64,000 bases of DNA. Origin: Coprinellus micaceus (Eukaryota > Basidiomycota > Agaricomycetes > Agaricales > Psathyrellaceae). The stretch spans positions 3,038,001 to 3,102,000 of the forward strand of contig OX596339.1 in NCBI GenBank assembly GCA_951394405.1. Reading direction: 5' to 3'. The position numbers and the translations under genes are program-made. Below, in pieces: positions 33,090-43,015 of the stretch (the first letter of the stretch is position 1; each line of letters begins with the position of its first letter). The notes below the pieces were generated by a model. The model saw only the letters and a list, made by a program, of their open reading frames with translations, searched no databases and was not told the origin of the DNA.

Positions 33090-33585
33090 GTGTGCAAATG
33101 GCAGGGAATCCCGTAGTGTTGCAAAAACCGTCACAAGCGTGACGACATCTTAATTCGAGCCCCGAAGGGCGAGCGTGACGACCTTCCCAGCGCTGTCGCG
33201 TCGGAGTTAGAAAAGCGTTGGCAGAAGCCCGCTCGCCCCGTCACGCTCGAAATCTCTTCGACGATATTTTCACCAGCACCTCCCGGATACCTGAAATTTA
33301 TGGTTAATGATGCATTGGTATGTGGTATAACTTTATTTGAGTGGTCAAAAGTGCTTCCTTCTGCTCGTGAGCGGGCATACTGTGGTTTTGCAACGGGATT
33401 TCGTCAAATTTGGGACAGATAGCGACCTCCTGGTCTAAGACGAGCCCCGATTACCATATAAGTTCACCCACATGGTGTTCATACCGGTTCAAACACTAAA
33501 ACCAACCTTATCTAGTGGAGAATTTTAAACTGCGAGCTGTAGACCACTTTTTGCAACACTAGGGTCATTTTGCATATCCCCGGAA
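33090..33585. mobile_element. small non-autonomous element with imperfect terminal inverted repeats
   Basis: TAGTGTTGCAAAAA at 33114-33127 reappears inverted at 33548-33561, and the flanking outer 25 bp are also related (TGTGCAAATGGCAGGGA against ATGCAAAATGACCC). The interior is non-coding. A third copy of AGTGTTGCAAAAA lies at 32928-32940 in direct orientation, so a neighbouring or nested copy may exist. I could not identify a target duplication. Confidence 0.45.
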
Positions 33586-33769
33586 ACAATAGTACCTATC
33601 TAATAACGGGTGGGACCATGTGATTCAGGAATACCCAATTTTGGAAGAGGGTCGGAGGCGTGGCCAGTGATCTTGGCTCTTGGCCTTCAACCACATCATC
33701 GATTGTTAAGTCCAGCAGGTCTACCTTGAACGGGGTACTTTCCCCTTTTCAGCTCGGAACGTAGGAGGG

Positions 33770-34097
33770 GGTGCACGCATAGTGATGGTCACGGGTAACC
33801 CGCGGGTAGCGGCGCAGCGACCCGTACCCGTACCCGTGGGAACCCTGACCCGCAACCCGGCGGGTTTCCCGCGTCGAACGAGCCCAAGAACACCCAAAAC
33901 GGATCAGAAATGGTGGAGATATGAGTGAATTGAATAAATCACTCATAACCCGCCGAGCTTTTGTCCGTTTTGGACGTTCTTGAGCTCGTTTTAAACGCCA
34001 CGGGTATGCGGACGTCTACCCGTACCCGTACCCGCGCATACCCGTCCCGCAAACCCGGCGGGTTTCCAATACCCTTGACCATCACTATGCACGCACC
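33770..34097. mobile_element. MITE-like element, 328 bp, with CCCGTA-rich ends
   Basis: The left end GGTGCACGCATAGTGATGGT is repeated inverted at the right end (ACCATCACTATGCACGCACC on the plus strand) with few mismatches, and both ends continue inward into GGGTACGGG-type tandem sequence. No coding capacity. This is a hairpin-forming, non-autonomous element or a repeat-protected palindrome. Confidence 0.65.
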
Positions 34098-34240
34098 TGC
34101 AAGTCAATGAAACATTTGTCTTGGCTCGCTCAGGGTTTGGCATGACTTAATTAAACTCAGGTTACCACTGGTACATTCAAGGCTTTCAAGGCAAGAGGCT
34201 GGGACTGCGGAGAACAGGTAAAAAGGTCGAGAGCCCAACC

Positions 34241-36131
34241 TCAGTCACCGAGCACTTCTGTCTTCACTCGCTTCTTCACCCTTCCACTTCGCGAGCCTGA
34301 CATTTTAAAGCCCCTCTTTTGAGCAAGAAAGTCCGCGAGGTCGCCCTACATGTCCGAATTAACCACAATTGGTGGGCGAACTTTGCACAAGATACCACGC
34401 ACCTGAGACTTGGCGATCTCCTCCTAGTACGAGATTATCAAATCAGCCAATCGATTTCGGGAAGGAGGAAGTGCCAGTGTGCACGGACCTGAACAGCCAT
34501 TCTACGCGCCATCATCTTGTCTATTTTCTGCAAAGCAGCAATACAAGCCTAATTGAACACGAAGTCCCAGTCAGAAACGCAATACGGGAATTCCGAGCCT
34601 GCAGAGAGAGGCCCTACCTTGTATGCAGCAATTAGGGGATCCTCCTTGGTGTCTTCTTCGTCGTCCGAGATGATGATAATGTCAGATGCGGCCAATTTTC
34701 TCTTGGAAGGATTGACGGGGAAGTCATTATGTCTTGTGCGAGAGGTGGCTGGAACTGCAGGAGTGAAAGAAGTGTGCGGGACAGAGGAATTGAGGACCCG
34801 CACAGGCACCTCGGAAATGGTGTGCGAGCTCTGCCGACCGTCTACGCTCAGAGCGGCCACAGATCGCACCACCCTTTGGACCTCCGAGTCTTTGGGAAGG
34901 GCCTCTGGCTCCGGTTCTTGCTTAACGGGGCTTCTCCTTCGTGGGTCGATGACGTGGGCCTGCATCAACAATTTATGGAAAGTCGGTTTCCGAATGAGGT
35001 ACAAGCAATCAAGAGACATACCACATAGACAATGTCTTCGTCACTCGGAGGACTCATCGACATTCGCCCAAACCCTTCCTCCTCCTCCTCCTCCTCCTCC
35101 TCCTCCTCATCGTCGTCGTCGTCTTGAATCGGCTCATCTCGAGCCTCGGATCGTGTCCTTTGCCTTGAAGCAGATGGAGCGCCCCGAGGCAGTGCGATCT
35201 CGCCAGCGACCAGAGTTCCTGAGAGGGTTCAAAGTGCCTTGCTCAATATTCAAGCCCACTACGGGGAAGGGAGATGGACACACCCATGTCACGATAATTG
35301 AAAACGAAGGAACATATCTCTGTCACACCGATAGGTATCAAGGCCGAGGTGACGACTTCGATTGGCTTTGCCTCTCTGAATCTAAACATCTCACGGTTAG
35401 AAAACGACGAACTGACGATGAAGGACCAAGGGTCGGAAGCGTGCCATATAGTGCAAGCTTCGCCACGAAAACCCGACATACCCTACAGAGTGCTTCAAGT
35501 TGCGCTTTTTCTCTTCGTGCACTGTATCGACGGCAGGAGGAGGTCGCGTTTGTGGTCGCTCTCGCTGTTTATACCTCACGACAGAGTTCACTTGAAGTCG
35601 AACAGTGCCGACTTTTCGGGTATCTACATTGAGAAATTCCTCTTCCTCTATGCGTTCACGGGCGTCAGGCTAATGCAGAATGACGATAGGGAATGGTGTG
35701 ACTTGCCCGATGACTTGAGCTCACTGAACATGAACTCGCGGACCTTCATATCGTTATCGACCAGGCGCTCACCAAAGTGCACTGTTTTATCTTCGACGGC
35801 CTGCGGATCCCTGTCAATTGCACTCTGACTCAACGCCATGCCAATCCCATCGAGTTCAAGATCCACGTAATGGTGGACTCCTTTCAGCTTGCTCTTTGGT
35901 AGAGCGACGCAAACCCTAAAGTTCTAGAAGACCGTCGATAATTATGGTGGTGACTTCTAGTCACGAACAGAGTATACACACCCTTCCAGCCTTGCTAGCA
36001 ATGTGGCAAGAGACCTTTGCCAAGCCTCGGCTGTCCACAGATCGCTTGAGTCGGTATTCTTTCAACTTCCGCCACTCTGAGCCTTCCGTTTTCAGCTCCA
36101 CCCAGGCCTTGAAACTGTTGGATTTGGGCAT
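34241..36131 (-). CDS. DUF7918 protein G with acidic SUMO-interaction motif
   Basis: Nine exons on the minus strand: 35982-36131, 35707-35923, 35482-35623, 35381 back to 35284, 35218 back to 35022, 34959 back to 34618, 34489-34527, 34403-34423 and 34241-34345; 436 residues. The domain starts SNSFKAWVELKTEG and has the family's 217-nt second exon; the second block reads VHEEKKRNLKHSV and CSFVFNYRDM, then TLVAGEIALPRGAP. A run of Asp/Glu follows, encoded by CTC/GTC repeats on the plus strand. Then come SPVKQEPEPE, RTRHNDF, KRKLAASDIIIISDDEED (a classic acidic SUMO-interaction motif), short helical exons, and KKRVKTEVLGD at the stop. Intron 2 has a GC donor. Exon 8 is only 21 nt. The small 3' exons fit phase but are the least certain part. 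Confidence 0.75.
35076..35118. repeat. CTC/GTC trinucleotide repeats coding for Glu/Asp
   Basis: About ten CTC triplets followed by TCG/GTC triplets on the plus strand encode a polyglutamate-polyaspartate run in gene G on the minus strand. Likely length-variable between strains. Confidence 0.8.
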
Positions 36132-36471
36132 CTGTAGGGAAACAAGGGGTTTCTGGCGGGAATAGTGGTCTGTGAACGTGGAAGGAGCTGTCAACCAGGT
36201 CACCTGTCTATTTCGAAGTCCAGAGATTTCCTTTGTTTGGTGCCTACCAACACGGCAACCATTTTGAATGCCGTGGGCGCTTACCACAATGACGGCCCAT
36301 GCAAGCCTGGACACTGCTTTTTACAAGGCATTTCACTATTTGGGACGCCCCTATGGCACTCAACTTCTGGCAAGAGTTGGGTCGACGCTATCATAGTACA
36401 CGACAACTGTAACAAAACACAGAATTGACTTGGAAGTGCCAAATCCAAACATTTCATCTCCCGTGATTATC

Positions 36472-37181
36472 CTACTCAGCCTTCAGGCCTTCAGGGCTTC
36501 CCCTGAGTTCATGCTTGACTCGTTTAGCCGGGGACTCCTTCACCGAGCTTTGCTCCTTTCCGTTCTTGCGCTTCAGTTTCATCTGTGCGATTTCTGCCAT
36601 GCGAGCCTACACAGACCACCGTCAGCCACAAATACACTACGGTAATCATTCCAGCGGCGATAGGAAGGGACCTCACATTCAATTTGCTCTCCCTCTTCAA
36701 CAGGTCCCGTTCCTTGTTCAGTATCTCGTTTTCCTTGTTCAGCAAGTCTTGTTCTTTCTTCACAATCTCGCTTTCTTTCCGAAACGCTTCCCGCTCTTTT
36801 TCAAGAGACGCGGCGAGTGCCTGTACAGACGAAGCCCAGTCATACATGCAAGGCAGAGAGGGATGCTCCCACGTGCAGACTTACATTTAGAGGTTGTCCA
36901 TCTTCAGGTTCTGGGTCAGAGTCGGTCGGATCGGCCTCACTTTCATCACTATCCGAGATCTCAATGACTTCGTTGGTCTTTACAGTTGCTTGGGTCCTTC
37001 GGGGGGGAGCAGACGGTCCGGGAACGACATTCGAGCTACACCTCGAAGGTAGGTTGGCTCCCGCTTTCCACAGAGCAGTAAGCATATCACAGCTCGACCA
37101 GAGGTAAGGAGTGATCAAGTTCCTGACCTTGAACAAAATTACTGGCCTTGCCACGTAATCGAGTCCGGTAACGATGTCCAC
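36472..37181 (-). CDS. DUF7918-related protein H, 3' half only found
   Basis: Three 3' exons are clear on the minus strand: one ending at 36885, then 36677-36820 and 36472-36606. They encode a tail like that of G: TNEVIEISDSDESEAD (acidic SUMO-interaction motif), a strongly charged coiled coil (ALAASLEKEREAFRKESEIV and onward), and ARMAEIAQMKLKRK with PAKRVKHELRG, keeping the KRVK-x-E core but no terminal VIDLT. Upstream I find no EAWIEV-like domain start. The 1.6 kb beyond 37181 is AT-richer with no recognisable family exon, so the 5' half is missing, displaced by an insertion, or too diverged to see. It lies 0.3 kb from the 5' end of G on the same strand. Confidence 0.55.
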
Positions 37182-38813
37182 TCTCGTTGCCTGTTGCTTC
37201 GGACTGGCGGATGGGGTCTTTCAAATGTAGTTGAGGATGCAGTGAATCGTAAATACACGACAAACAAGCTACACACCTTTTTTCTTGGAACACCTTTCGA
37301 CCTTCGTCCTAAACTCACTTGGGTCCATCAGGGATTTGGTGGCCCTTTGATAATGCACTCTCTCTCCTCACATAACACTATACCCCCAGACCAAGGTAAT
37401 AATGTGTGAAATGATTGTGACCCCCTCGATCATGAAAGATCATGGATGCTTCAGTTTGTGGTACCCACAAAGTCTGTCATAACTATGCATATACTCATTA
37501 ATATCAGGGTGGTGTAGAGTAACCATACTACCATACTCTGAGAATGAGGCAAACTCTGGTGAACTCTGAGGATAGCACAAATTTTTGTAGATTCAGGGAA
37601 TAGTACAAATCATTGTGGGCCTGAACACGTGTGTAATGAAAATAATGCCATCTCAGACACGGTACACTTTGGATGATACACTCAATATTGGTGCGATGGC
37701 CGTACCTCCACACCCTGTGAAAAGTTGCTCAGTCCAATTCTCACTTGTAAGGACGGCCACATCACGAAGTTTGCGGACCCCCTTGCGCACCTGGATATGT
37801 CTGATCAATGTCTGATCAGTAAAAGCCGGCCTGATATACCTGGTCGTCTTCCGGTCAAGCCTGCCAATGGAATATTCCATTTCTGCCTGACTGAGGGTTC
37901 TGGTATAGATACTTTCCGCAAAGAAAAATGTAACCTCCGAAACAAAGTCATCTGGTGTCGTCCAGGGGCGGCTCTCCTTCGCAGTCGCTCAGTCACCAGG
38001 TCAAAATCTACATCCCCCAGGTGAAGCAGCAGTTATCTAGGAAGAGAAAGGGTCCATCCTAATGGTGACCCTGTGGGTGCTTGGGGGAGCCCGGACCTCC
38101 TCCATGCCAAAATCTCAGACTCTCGCTCGCTAATGCGTGCGTGACACCTGGAACCGACTGACGTCAAAGTAAGGTGGGTCACACGGGCAACTGAGCCCAT
38201 GTGATGAGAGAGGATGAGGTGGACCTTTGGCATAACCATGAGGTTTCAGTGGGACTACAAAAGAGTCTCGGAGGCACCGCGCGCTCAACATGTGTATGGC
38301 ACCCAACGCAGGGTATGGGGCGGAGTGCTCCCCGAACGCGAAGCTTCGGTCCAATCGTCTCGAGTTTGATGTGTCGGGAATTTACAACGGGAAAGCGAGG
38401 GACGGAAGCCTGACTCATCTTCAGCTTGAACTCTTCGTCCGGTGAATTAAAATGGTGCAGTTACTCTGAGAGTTCTTATTCTGCCCTCAGTAACGGAGTG
38501 AGCGGAGAGGAGGACGGAAGGCACAGTACTTTGGGCCCAGGCCCGCTGCATGCGACTCGGATATCACCGGCTGGGCGCCTAACTCACAGTCAACTCCGAG
38601 AGCCCACGAGCTATGATCAAGTCAGTTTTTCGCAACAAAACAAATGCGGTCAGCATGGCGTGAAATCGTATCATCTCGACCAGCTGCGGAAAGGAAAGGC
38701 ATATTCTTGGTATGCTGCCGTATCAGTGTATGAGGTGGTATGAGGTTGATGGGGAGCATTTACTGGCACGTATACGGTATCGTCAAACTCCGAACTGTGT
38801 AGTCGATAGTAAA
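37182..38813. other. AT-richer region, no supported gene; possible insertion
   Basis: Composition and codon bias differ from flanking genes. A minus-strand frame near 37653-37960, preceded by CCAG/ATGACTTTG, encodes a plausible peptide (LSQAEMEYSIGRLDRKTTRY), but I cannot assign it. It could be part of gene H or of a decayed mobile element. Confidence 0.4.
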
Positions 38814-39427
38814 CTATGAACGTCCCAGGCACCCATGCAAACCGATGGTACTCTCAAGATAGATGCGTTGGCATCCATCGCAACGAGTAAATAAACGACA
38901 AACATCCAAAGGTGTAAGGCCAGCCGTCTTTTCCATTGTCAGCAGCGCTGAAACAATGTCAAAGTTGTCTGCTTGAGTCTGGAGCCTTGGCCCATCGCAT
39001 CGGTGACGGGTGAGCCTATCAACGAACACAAAGTTCCGACATTGAGCGCATTCGCGCAGCATGTGCTTAAATTGAATGTGGTGGAGCCCAGGCCCGAAAG
39101 TGCGACCAACGCGTAGAAGGAGGTCCGTCTTCGAAGGGGACAAAAACCGGGGGTTGAAACGGCGGAATTCGCAAGAGTGAAGGAAATTGCCATCAACCTC
39201 GTGAGCTGGTCGGTATGTACAATCAGGGTCATGGGGTAAGTGTAAACCAAGGAGAAGCGCTCACAGACACGGGAGCGGTCAGGTAGTATGGAGTTGGGTG
39301 TAAGCAACAGGGCCATGGGGCCGAAGCCCGTGAACGCGCCTAATAGACCATTCGAGTCAGCATGCATATTCAGTGCTTGAGCAACGGGGAAAGACCTGCC
39401 TGGAGAGTCATCGTGCATGGGGTCCAT
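38814..39427 (-). CDS. putative zinc-binding protein, Cys/His pair family, copy 1
   Basis: Exons 39265-39427 and 38814-39205 (minus), 59-nt intron, 184 residues. Two Cys/His modules are visible: CAQCRNFVFVDRLTRHRC and CDGCQRIYLESTIGLHGC, each CxxC followed 11-13 residues later by H and C. That spacing suggests two small zinc-binding units. Before them lies LLLRVGRTFGPGLHHIQFKH. The copy at 41.2-41.9 kb has the same modules, the same intron position and phase, and a similar RRFNP/RRFHP segment after the intron. I know of similar proteins only as uncharacterised Agaricomycete families. The function is unknown. Confidence 0.7.
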
Positions 39428-40005
39428 AATGTATGGAGGGGCTAACAACTTCTGACTGAAGTTCAATGCTGGAGGAGAGGAGTGTAGTCTGTGGGGAAGG
39501 GGTGTGCCGACGCTATGGTTATATATTAGAACGATCAACATAACACAACTGCGGTCACGCAGCAGACCCATATGATGATAGAGCCACTAAATATGACTTG
39601 GTTTTAACTCGGCGTCAATCACGATTTTCCGGGTTATGAACCTACTTCACTTGGCCAGCCAGCTGTGGGCCACCGCTGCGCGTGACGATCTTGCCCTTGG
39701 CATTTGACTCGCAATAAATTTCTATGCGTAATCCAGACGCAAATTGATTATTGCAAGAAAGGTGCGAAAAACGAACGTAACATTCATGCTCTACCTAGTG
39801 CCTCGTTCTCCACCCCTGAATCTCCAGAAAGGCTTATTCTCCAACCACTCAACTTCTTCGTGTGCTAGTGCCCAGGTTAAATCTGCTGTGTCTCAGCCTC
39901 AAAGGCCTCGAATCGCTTTGGAACGTTGGTCTGCTAACCTAGTACATAAATTCAACAATTTACCAACCTGCTTGGATCCAGAGGCACAAACCACTCGAAA
40001 CGATC
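39428..40005. other. no supported gene
   Basis: About 580 bp upstream of the zinc-binding gene copy 1; presumed promoter. A short plus-strand frame at 39744-40046 has no recognisable feature. Confidence 0.5.
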
Positions 40006-40170
40006 ATGGCCGAACACTTTCGAGCCGACAACCGCGACTACGATGACCACGCCCGAACGCTCACTGCTGCGCTCGCCCCAACTAGTCCATACTCACCGGC
40101 TAGACGTCGAGACTATTTCGACACCGACCTCCACATCTTCCGTCGCCACCCACCACCGTTTGCGTCGTGA
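40006..40170 (+). CDS. possible small protein or first exon
   Basis: A 54-codon frame starting at an ATG in favourable context, with G/C-ending codons like neighbouring real genes (MAEHFRADNRDYDDHARTLT and onward) and ending FRRHPPPFAS. It may be the first exon of a spliced gene continuing into the 40202-40435 or 40380-40613 frames, but I found no convincing splice pair. Confidence 0.3.
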   Translation: MAEHFRADNRDYDDHARTLTAALAPTSPYSPARRRDYFDTDLHIFRRHPPPFAS

Positions 40171-41192
40171 ATGGGTATCCAAGTCCACATAATACCACAC
40201 AGTGCCATCCACTAATACGCGTGTGGACGCCTCCGCATCCATGCCATTGGGTATCTCTGGCCAGGGTCCAGCGGGTTCTCGCCCTGGGGCAGAGCACCCA
40301 CCTACCTTACGCCCATTCCCTCAATCAACCATCCCATCATTCCCTTGTTCCCTCAGGCTTCCATTGTGCCGTCCGTCTTGCACTTGCGTTTTCGAGAGGA
40401 GGGTCGCGTTTGGGTCGGTTTACTGTGTGCGGTGAGGACGGTGTTGTGGGTAGGGTGTTAAGGGTGAGTGGAGGAAGGTGCATATCGCGAAGGAAGGTAA
40501 GTTTTATACGTACGGAAGAAGGAAGGGGCTTTTACGTTTATTTATGGAGCCCGGAGGACGCGTTCGCGCGCCCCGATCTGCCTGCTGGGGTGTCCCGTTG
40601 GTCGAGTAATTAGTAGAGGTTGATGAGAGGGGCATAGGTGTTTGGCTCCAGACGAGGTGGATGTGAAGGGACGGCGTGTCTGTGAGTCAAGGTAAGTGCG
40701 AGGTGCTTGGACGCGCACGAAGACACAGACCTTCTGTTTTTAGACTGATTCTCGCGTTTCTCGACGCGTTTAGGCGTTCGTGAGATCTGCTGGTGTGCGC
40801 TATAAGGGCGGAGAATCTCCCAGAAACGCAAGGTAAGTAGATAGGTCGTATGGGAAGGGCGCGAAACTCACGTTTCTGGGGGACTGCGAGCTCGAGGGCC
40901 TATGGGGCACTGCACAGCCGCGGCGATCGAAGCTCGAGACGGCGTCGACACGCAGTACGCTGCCACGATCGCGTCCTTGCCTAGGGAGTAATCGAGGGGT
41001 ATTCCCTGGGGGGAGGATGGAGAGGGCAGAGGAGGACAATGGGACAACGGTGGAGGGATGGATGGTCATTGGTCGGGGCTCAAATGCGGAGTTATCACAC
41101 AACAAACAGGCATATAAGATTCAAAGCTACATTGTAACAGCGGCGTTCGGAAAGTAGCGTTGGGGAACGTAACGTTGATGGTCAACGGATAA
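40171..41192. other. no clearly supported gene
   Basis: Frames of 70-150 codons exist on both strands (40167-40613 plus, 40800-41105 minus). The minus frame is followed by a GTGAGT donor near 40870, so a spliced gene is possible. None has a recognised motif. Confidence 0.4.
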
Positions 41193-41933
41193 TCATTCAA
41201 GAACAGGGCAATCGTGCAAGATGATCGCGCCCGCTCGGCAGACCCGCCCGCACGAAGCACACCGAACGAACACCTGGCGAGCATCAGCAAGGCTCAGACC
41301 AGGGTTGCCAGGGTTCTCGACACACGAGTTGAGAGCTCCAACGAGGTCAAACCCAGGCGCCTGAGTGAGAAGGGCGGGGCTGTCGCACCGATGCGAATGG
41401 CGACCGTCGACGAAAAGGAGGTTCTGGCAGGAAGCGCACTGCCGGAAAATCTGGCTGAACTGGGCTTGGGTGATGCCATCCCCAAGCTCACCCCCCAGAC
41501 GGAAGAGAAGAGCTAAATTCGACTCCCCATCTTGAGAGGGATGAAAGCGACGGATGTTGGAGGCTGTGAGGTAAGCGTCATCAACCTCGAGAGCTTCAAA
41601 GTTTGCGTGCACAATGAGTATCAAACTTCCACTGCTGACTGACGGGAACTTACCGAGCGGATCCGGAGAGATATAAACAACGGTGGGCGATAATGTGAAG
41701 GACACCACTAAATGGAAACCCGTGATTGACTCGTCTATGAAGAAACGGTATGAGCGCATGCAGTCCTGGAGAAGCGAGTAAAACGAACCATCGGAGTCTT
41801 CGGTGCTTGCTATAGTAACAGCATCTTCATCCCAATGAAGGGGGGCAGCTTCCTGCAATTCGATGTCAGCATCTGGCACGGAACTCCCTTGAAGGTGGTC
41901 TGCAGAGGCATCCGATAGGGTTGTGGTGTTCAT
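41193..41933 (-). CDS. putative zinc-binding protein, Cys/His pair family, copy 2
   Basis: Exons 41654-41933 and 41193-41593 (minus) give 226 residues. The 60-nt intron (GTAAGT donor) is a multiple of three with no stop, so the unspliced frame also stays open; comparison with copy 1 places the splice. Modules are CASCQNLLFVDGRHSHRC and CASCGRVCRAGAIILHDC, preceded by RRFHPSQDG and LLFRLGGELGDGITQAQF. The N-terminal 60 residues are acidic. Cys and His positions agree with copy 1, 2 kb away on the same strand, so these are tandem duplicates that have diverged widely elsewhere. Confidence 0.75.
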   Translation of the reverse strand: MNTTTLSDASADHLQGSSVPDADIELQEAAPLHWDEDAVTIASTEDSDGSFYSLLQDCMRSYRFFIDESITGFHLVVSFTLSPTVVYISPDPLGKFPSVSSGSLILIVHANFEALEVDDAYLTASNIRRFHPSQDGESNLALLFRLGGELGDGITQAQFSQIFRQCASCQNLLFVDGRHSHRCDSPALLTQAPGFDLVGALNSCVENPGNPGLSLADARQVFVRCASCGRVCRAGAIILHDCPVLE

Positions 41934-42393
41934 GAGGGGCAGTAGGAGATGGGTGATGGGCAGTGGGTTCAGTCAAAGAGTCGAAAGGTCGAGGTCGTCT
42001 TGGGAAATTTGCAGTCCCCGCTGGCTCGTGCTATATACAAATGGTTGCCTGCGGATGCGCAGCAGGGTGCACACAAGTCGAGTCAAACTGAACCATCGCC
42101 AGTCAATCATCAGCTGCGCAGACAGTCGGGATAGAGGGAACGAGGTTGCGGCCCGCCAAGAAAGGGCCGTACATGGTAGAAACTTGAGAAGATCGGCAAC
42201 TTCAAGTGATCGTTCAGGGCTGCGTGCCAGTGTTTTGGCATGTGGGTCCCATGTTGATTTCTCATCACTTTGCTTTTGCTTTCAACGCTCAGGCAGCCTC
42301 TGCCGGGTACAAGGGGCATACGGCCTTGGAACACACGAGCAACCGACCCAGAACTGCATTACAGTGCGATATGACAGAGTGATAAATGGATCG
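41934..42393. other. intergenic
   Basis: About 460 bp, with no supported gene; contains the promoter of the zinc-binding gene copy 2 and the 3' flank of the next minus-strand gene. Confidence 0.5.
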
Positions 42394-43015
42394 CTAGGGA
42401 AACGTATCCCTCGCGTATCTTGCCATCCTCCGCACGCCTGCATTCACCATCAATAGGAGGCCCTCGATTTCTTCCCCCTCCGAAACACCCATCTCCTCGA
42501 AAGCTCTCACTCTGGAGAGTCGCCGTTCGGCGCACTCTAAATTTCGGAGAAGGGTTCTTAAAATTAGAACTCGGCGTCTGTGCTGGGAGTCGACCCTGTG
42601 GGTCGCGGATTGTGGGGCCTCAAAAGTTGTCGCTGGTGACCGTCACGCTATTATTCTTTCTGAGGGTCGAGAGGAATTGATCGAGGAACTCACGTATGTC
42701 AACGTCCATAACAGCCTCGCCTGACATGTTCAGCAGCAGCATCGCCGCCGCCATAGATTCATCCAATGTCTCCGTGTTGGCTTGGGTTCTGGCATCACGA
42801 CTGGTGTGCCTTTGAATCGACCTCTCTTCATCGTAGTAGGGCGGGCTTTGCCTATACCTAACGGGTAGTTGTCGAAAGCGGGGAGGATTTCCTCTCGTCG
42901 TAATCCCATGTTCTGTTTGTGGACCTTGATCTGCAACCGGCGGATAAGCGCCCAGCTCCGAGCGTGGGGGAGAGGTGCAGAAGCGACCGTGACAAGAGTG
43001 CTGAATCATCGACAT
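42394..43015 (-). CDS. uncharacterised small protein, tandem pair member 1
   Basis: Exons 42694-43015 and 42394-42632 (minus), 61-nt intron, 186 residues. A basic N-terminal half (RQLPVRYRQ) leads to AAAMLLLNMSGEAVMDVD, the intron, then a basic helix with AERRLSRVRAFEEMGVSEGE and IEGLLLMVNAGVRRMARYAR. Its neighbour at 43.7-44.3 kb shares start codon context, intron position and phase, and these motifs. No known domain recognised. The C-terminal charged helix could be a dimerisation or nucleic-acid-binding element (inference). Confidence 0.7.

Larger units (their letters stand above)
32035..34240. other. 2.2 kb without genes; two small inverted-repeat elements
   Basis: Between DUF7918 genes F and G. 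Contains a short GGGAGA microsatellite near 32093-32116, pyrimidine-rich stretches at 32600-32700, and the two elements listed separately. The 187-codon plus-strand frame at 31960-32523 starts over exon 1 of gene F and has no supporting features. Confidence 0.55.

Noticed and set aside
33749..33946. Minus-strand frame inside the MITE-like element
   Set aside because: It is translated from the inverted-repeat and minisatellite DNA; no independent support.
34553..35632. 359-codon plus-strand frame
   Set aside because: It is antisense to DUF7918 gene G; its coding potential comes from the poly-Asp/Glu repeat and codon bias of the minus strand.
37653..37880. Possible N-terminal exon of DUF7918 gene H
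   Set aside because: The frame begins with an acceptor-like CCAG/ATGAC as in family exon 3, but the peptide shows none of the HERSKK or GEI-type residues, so I did not join it.
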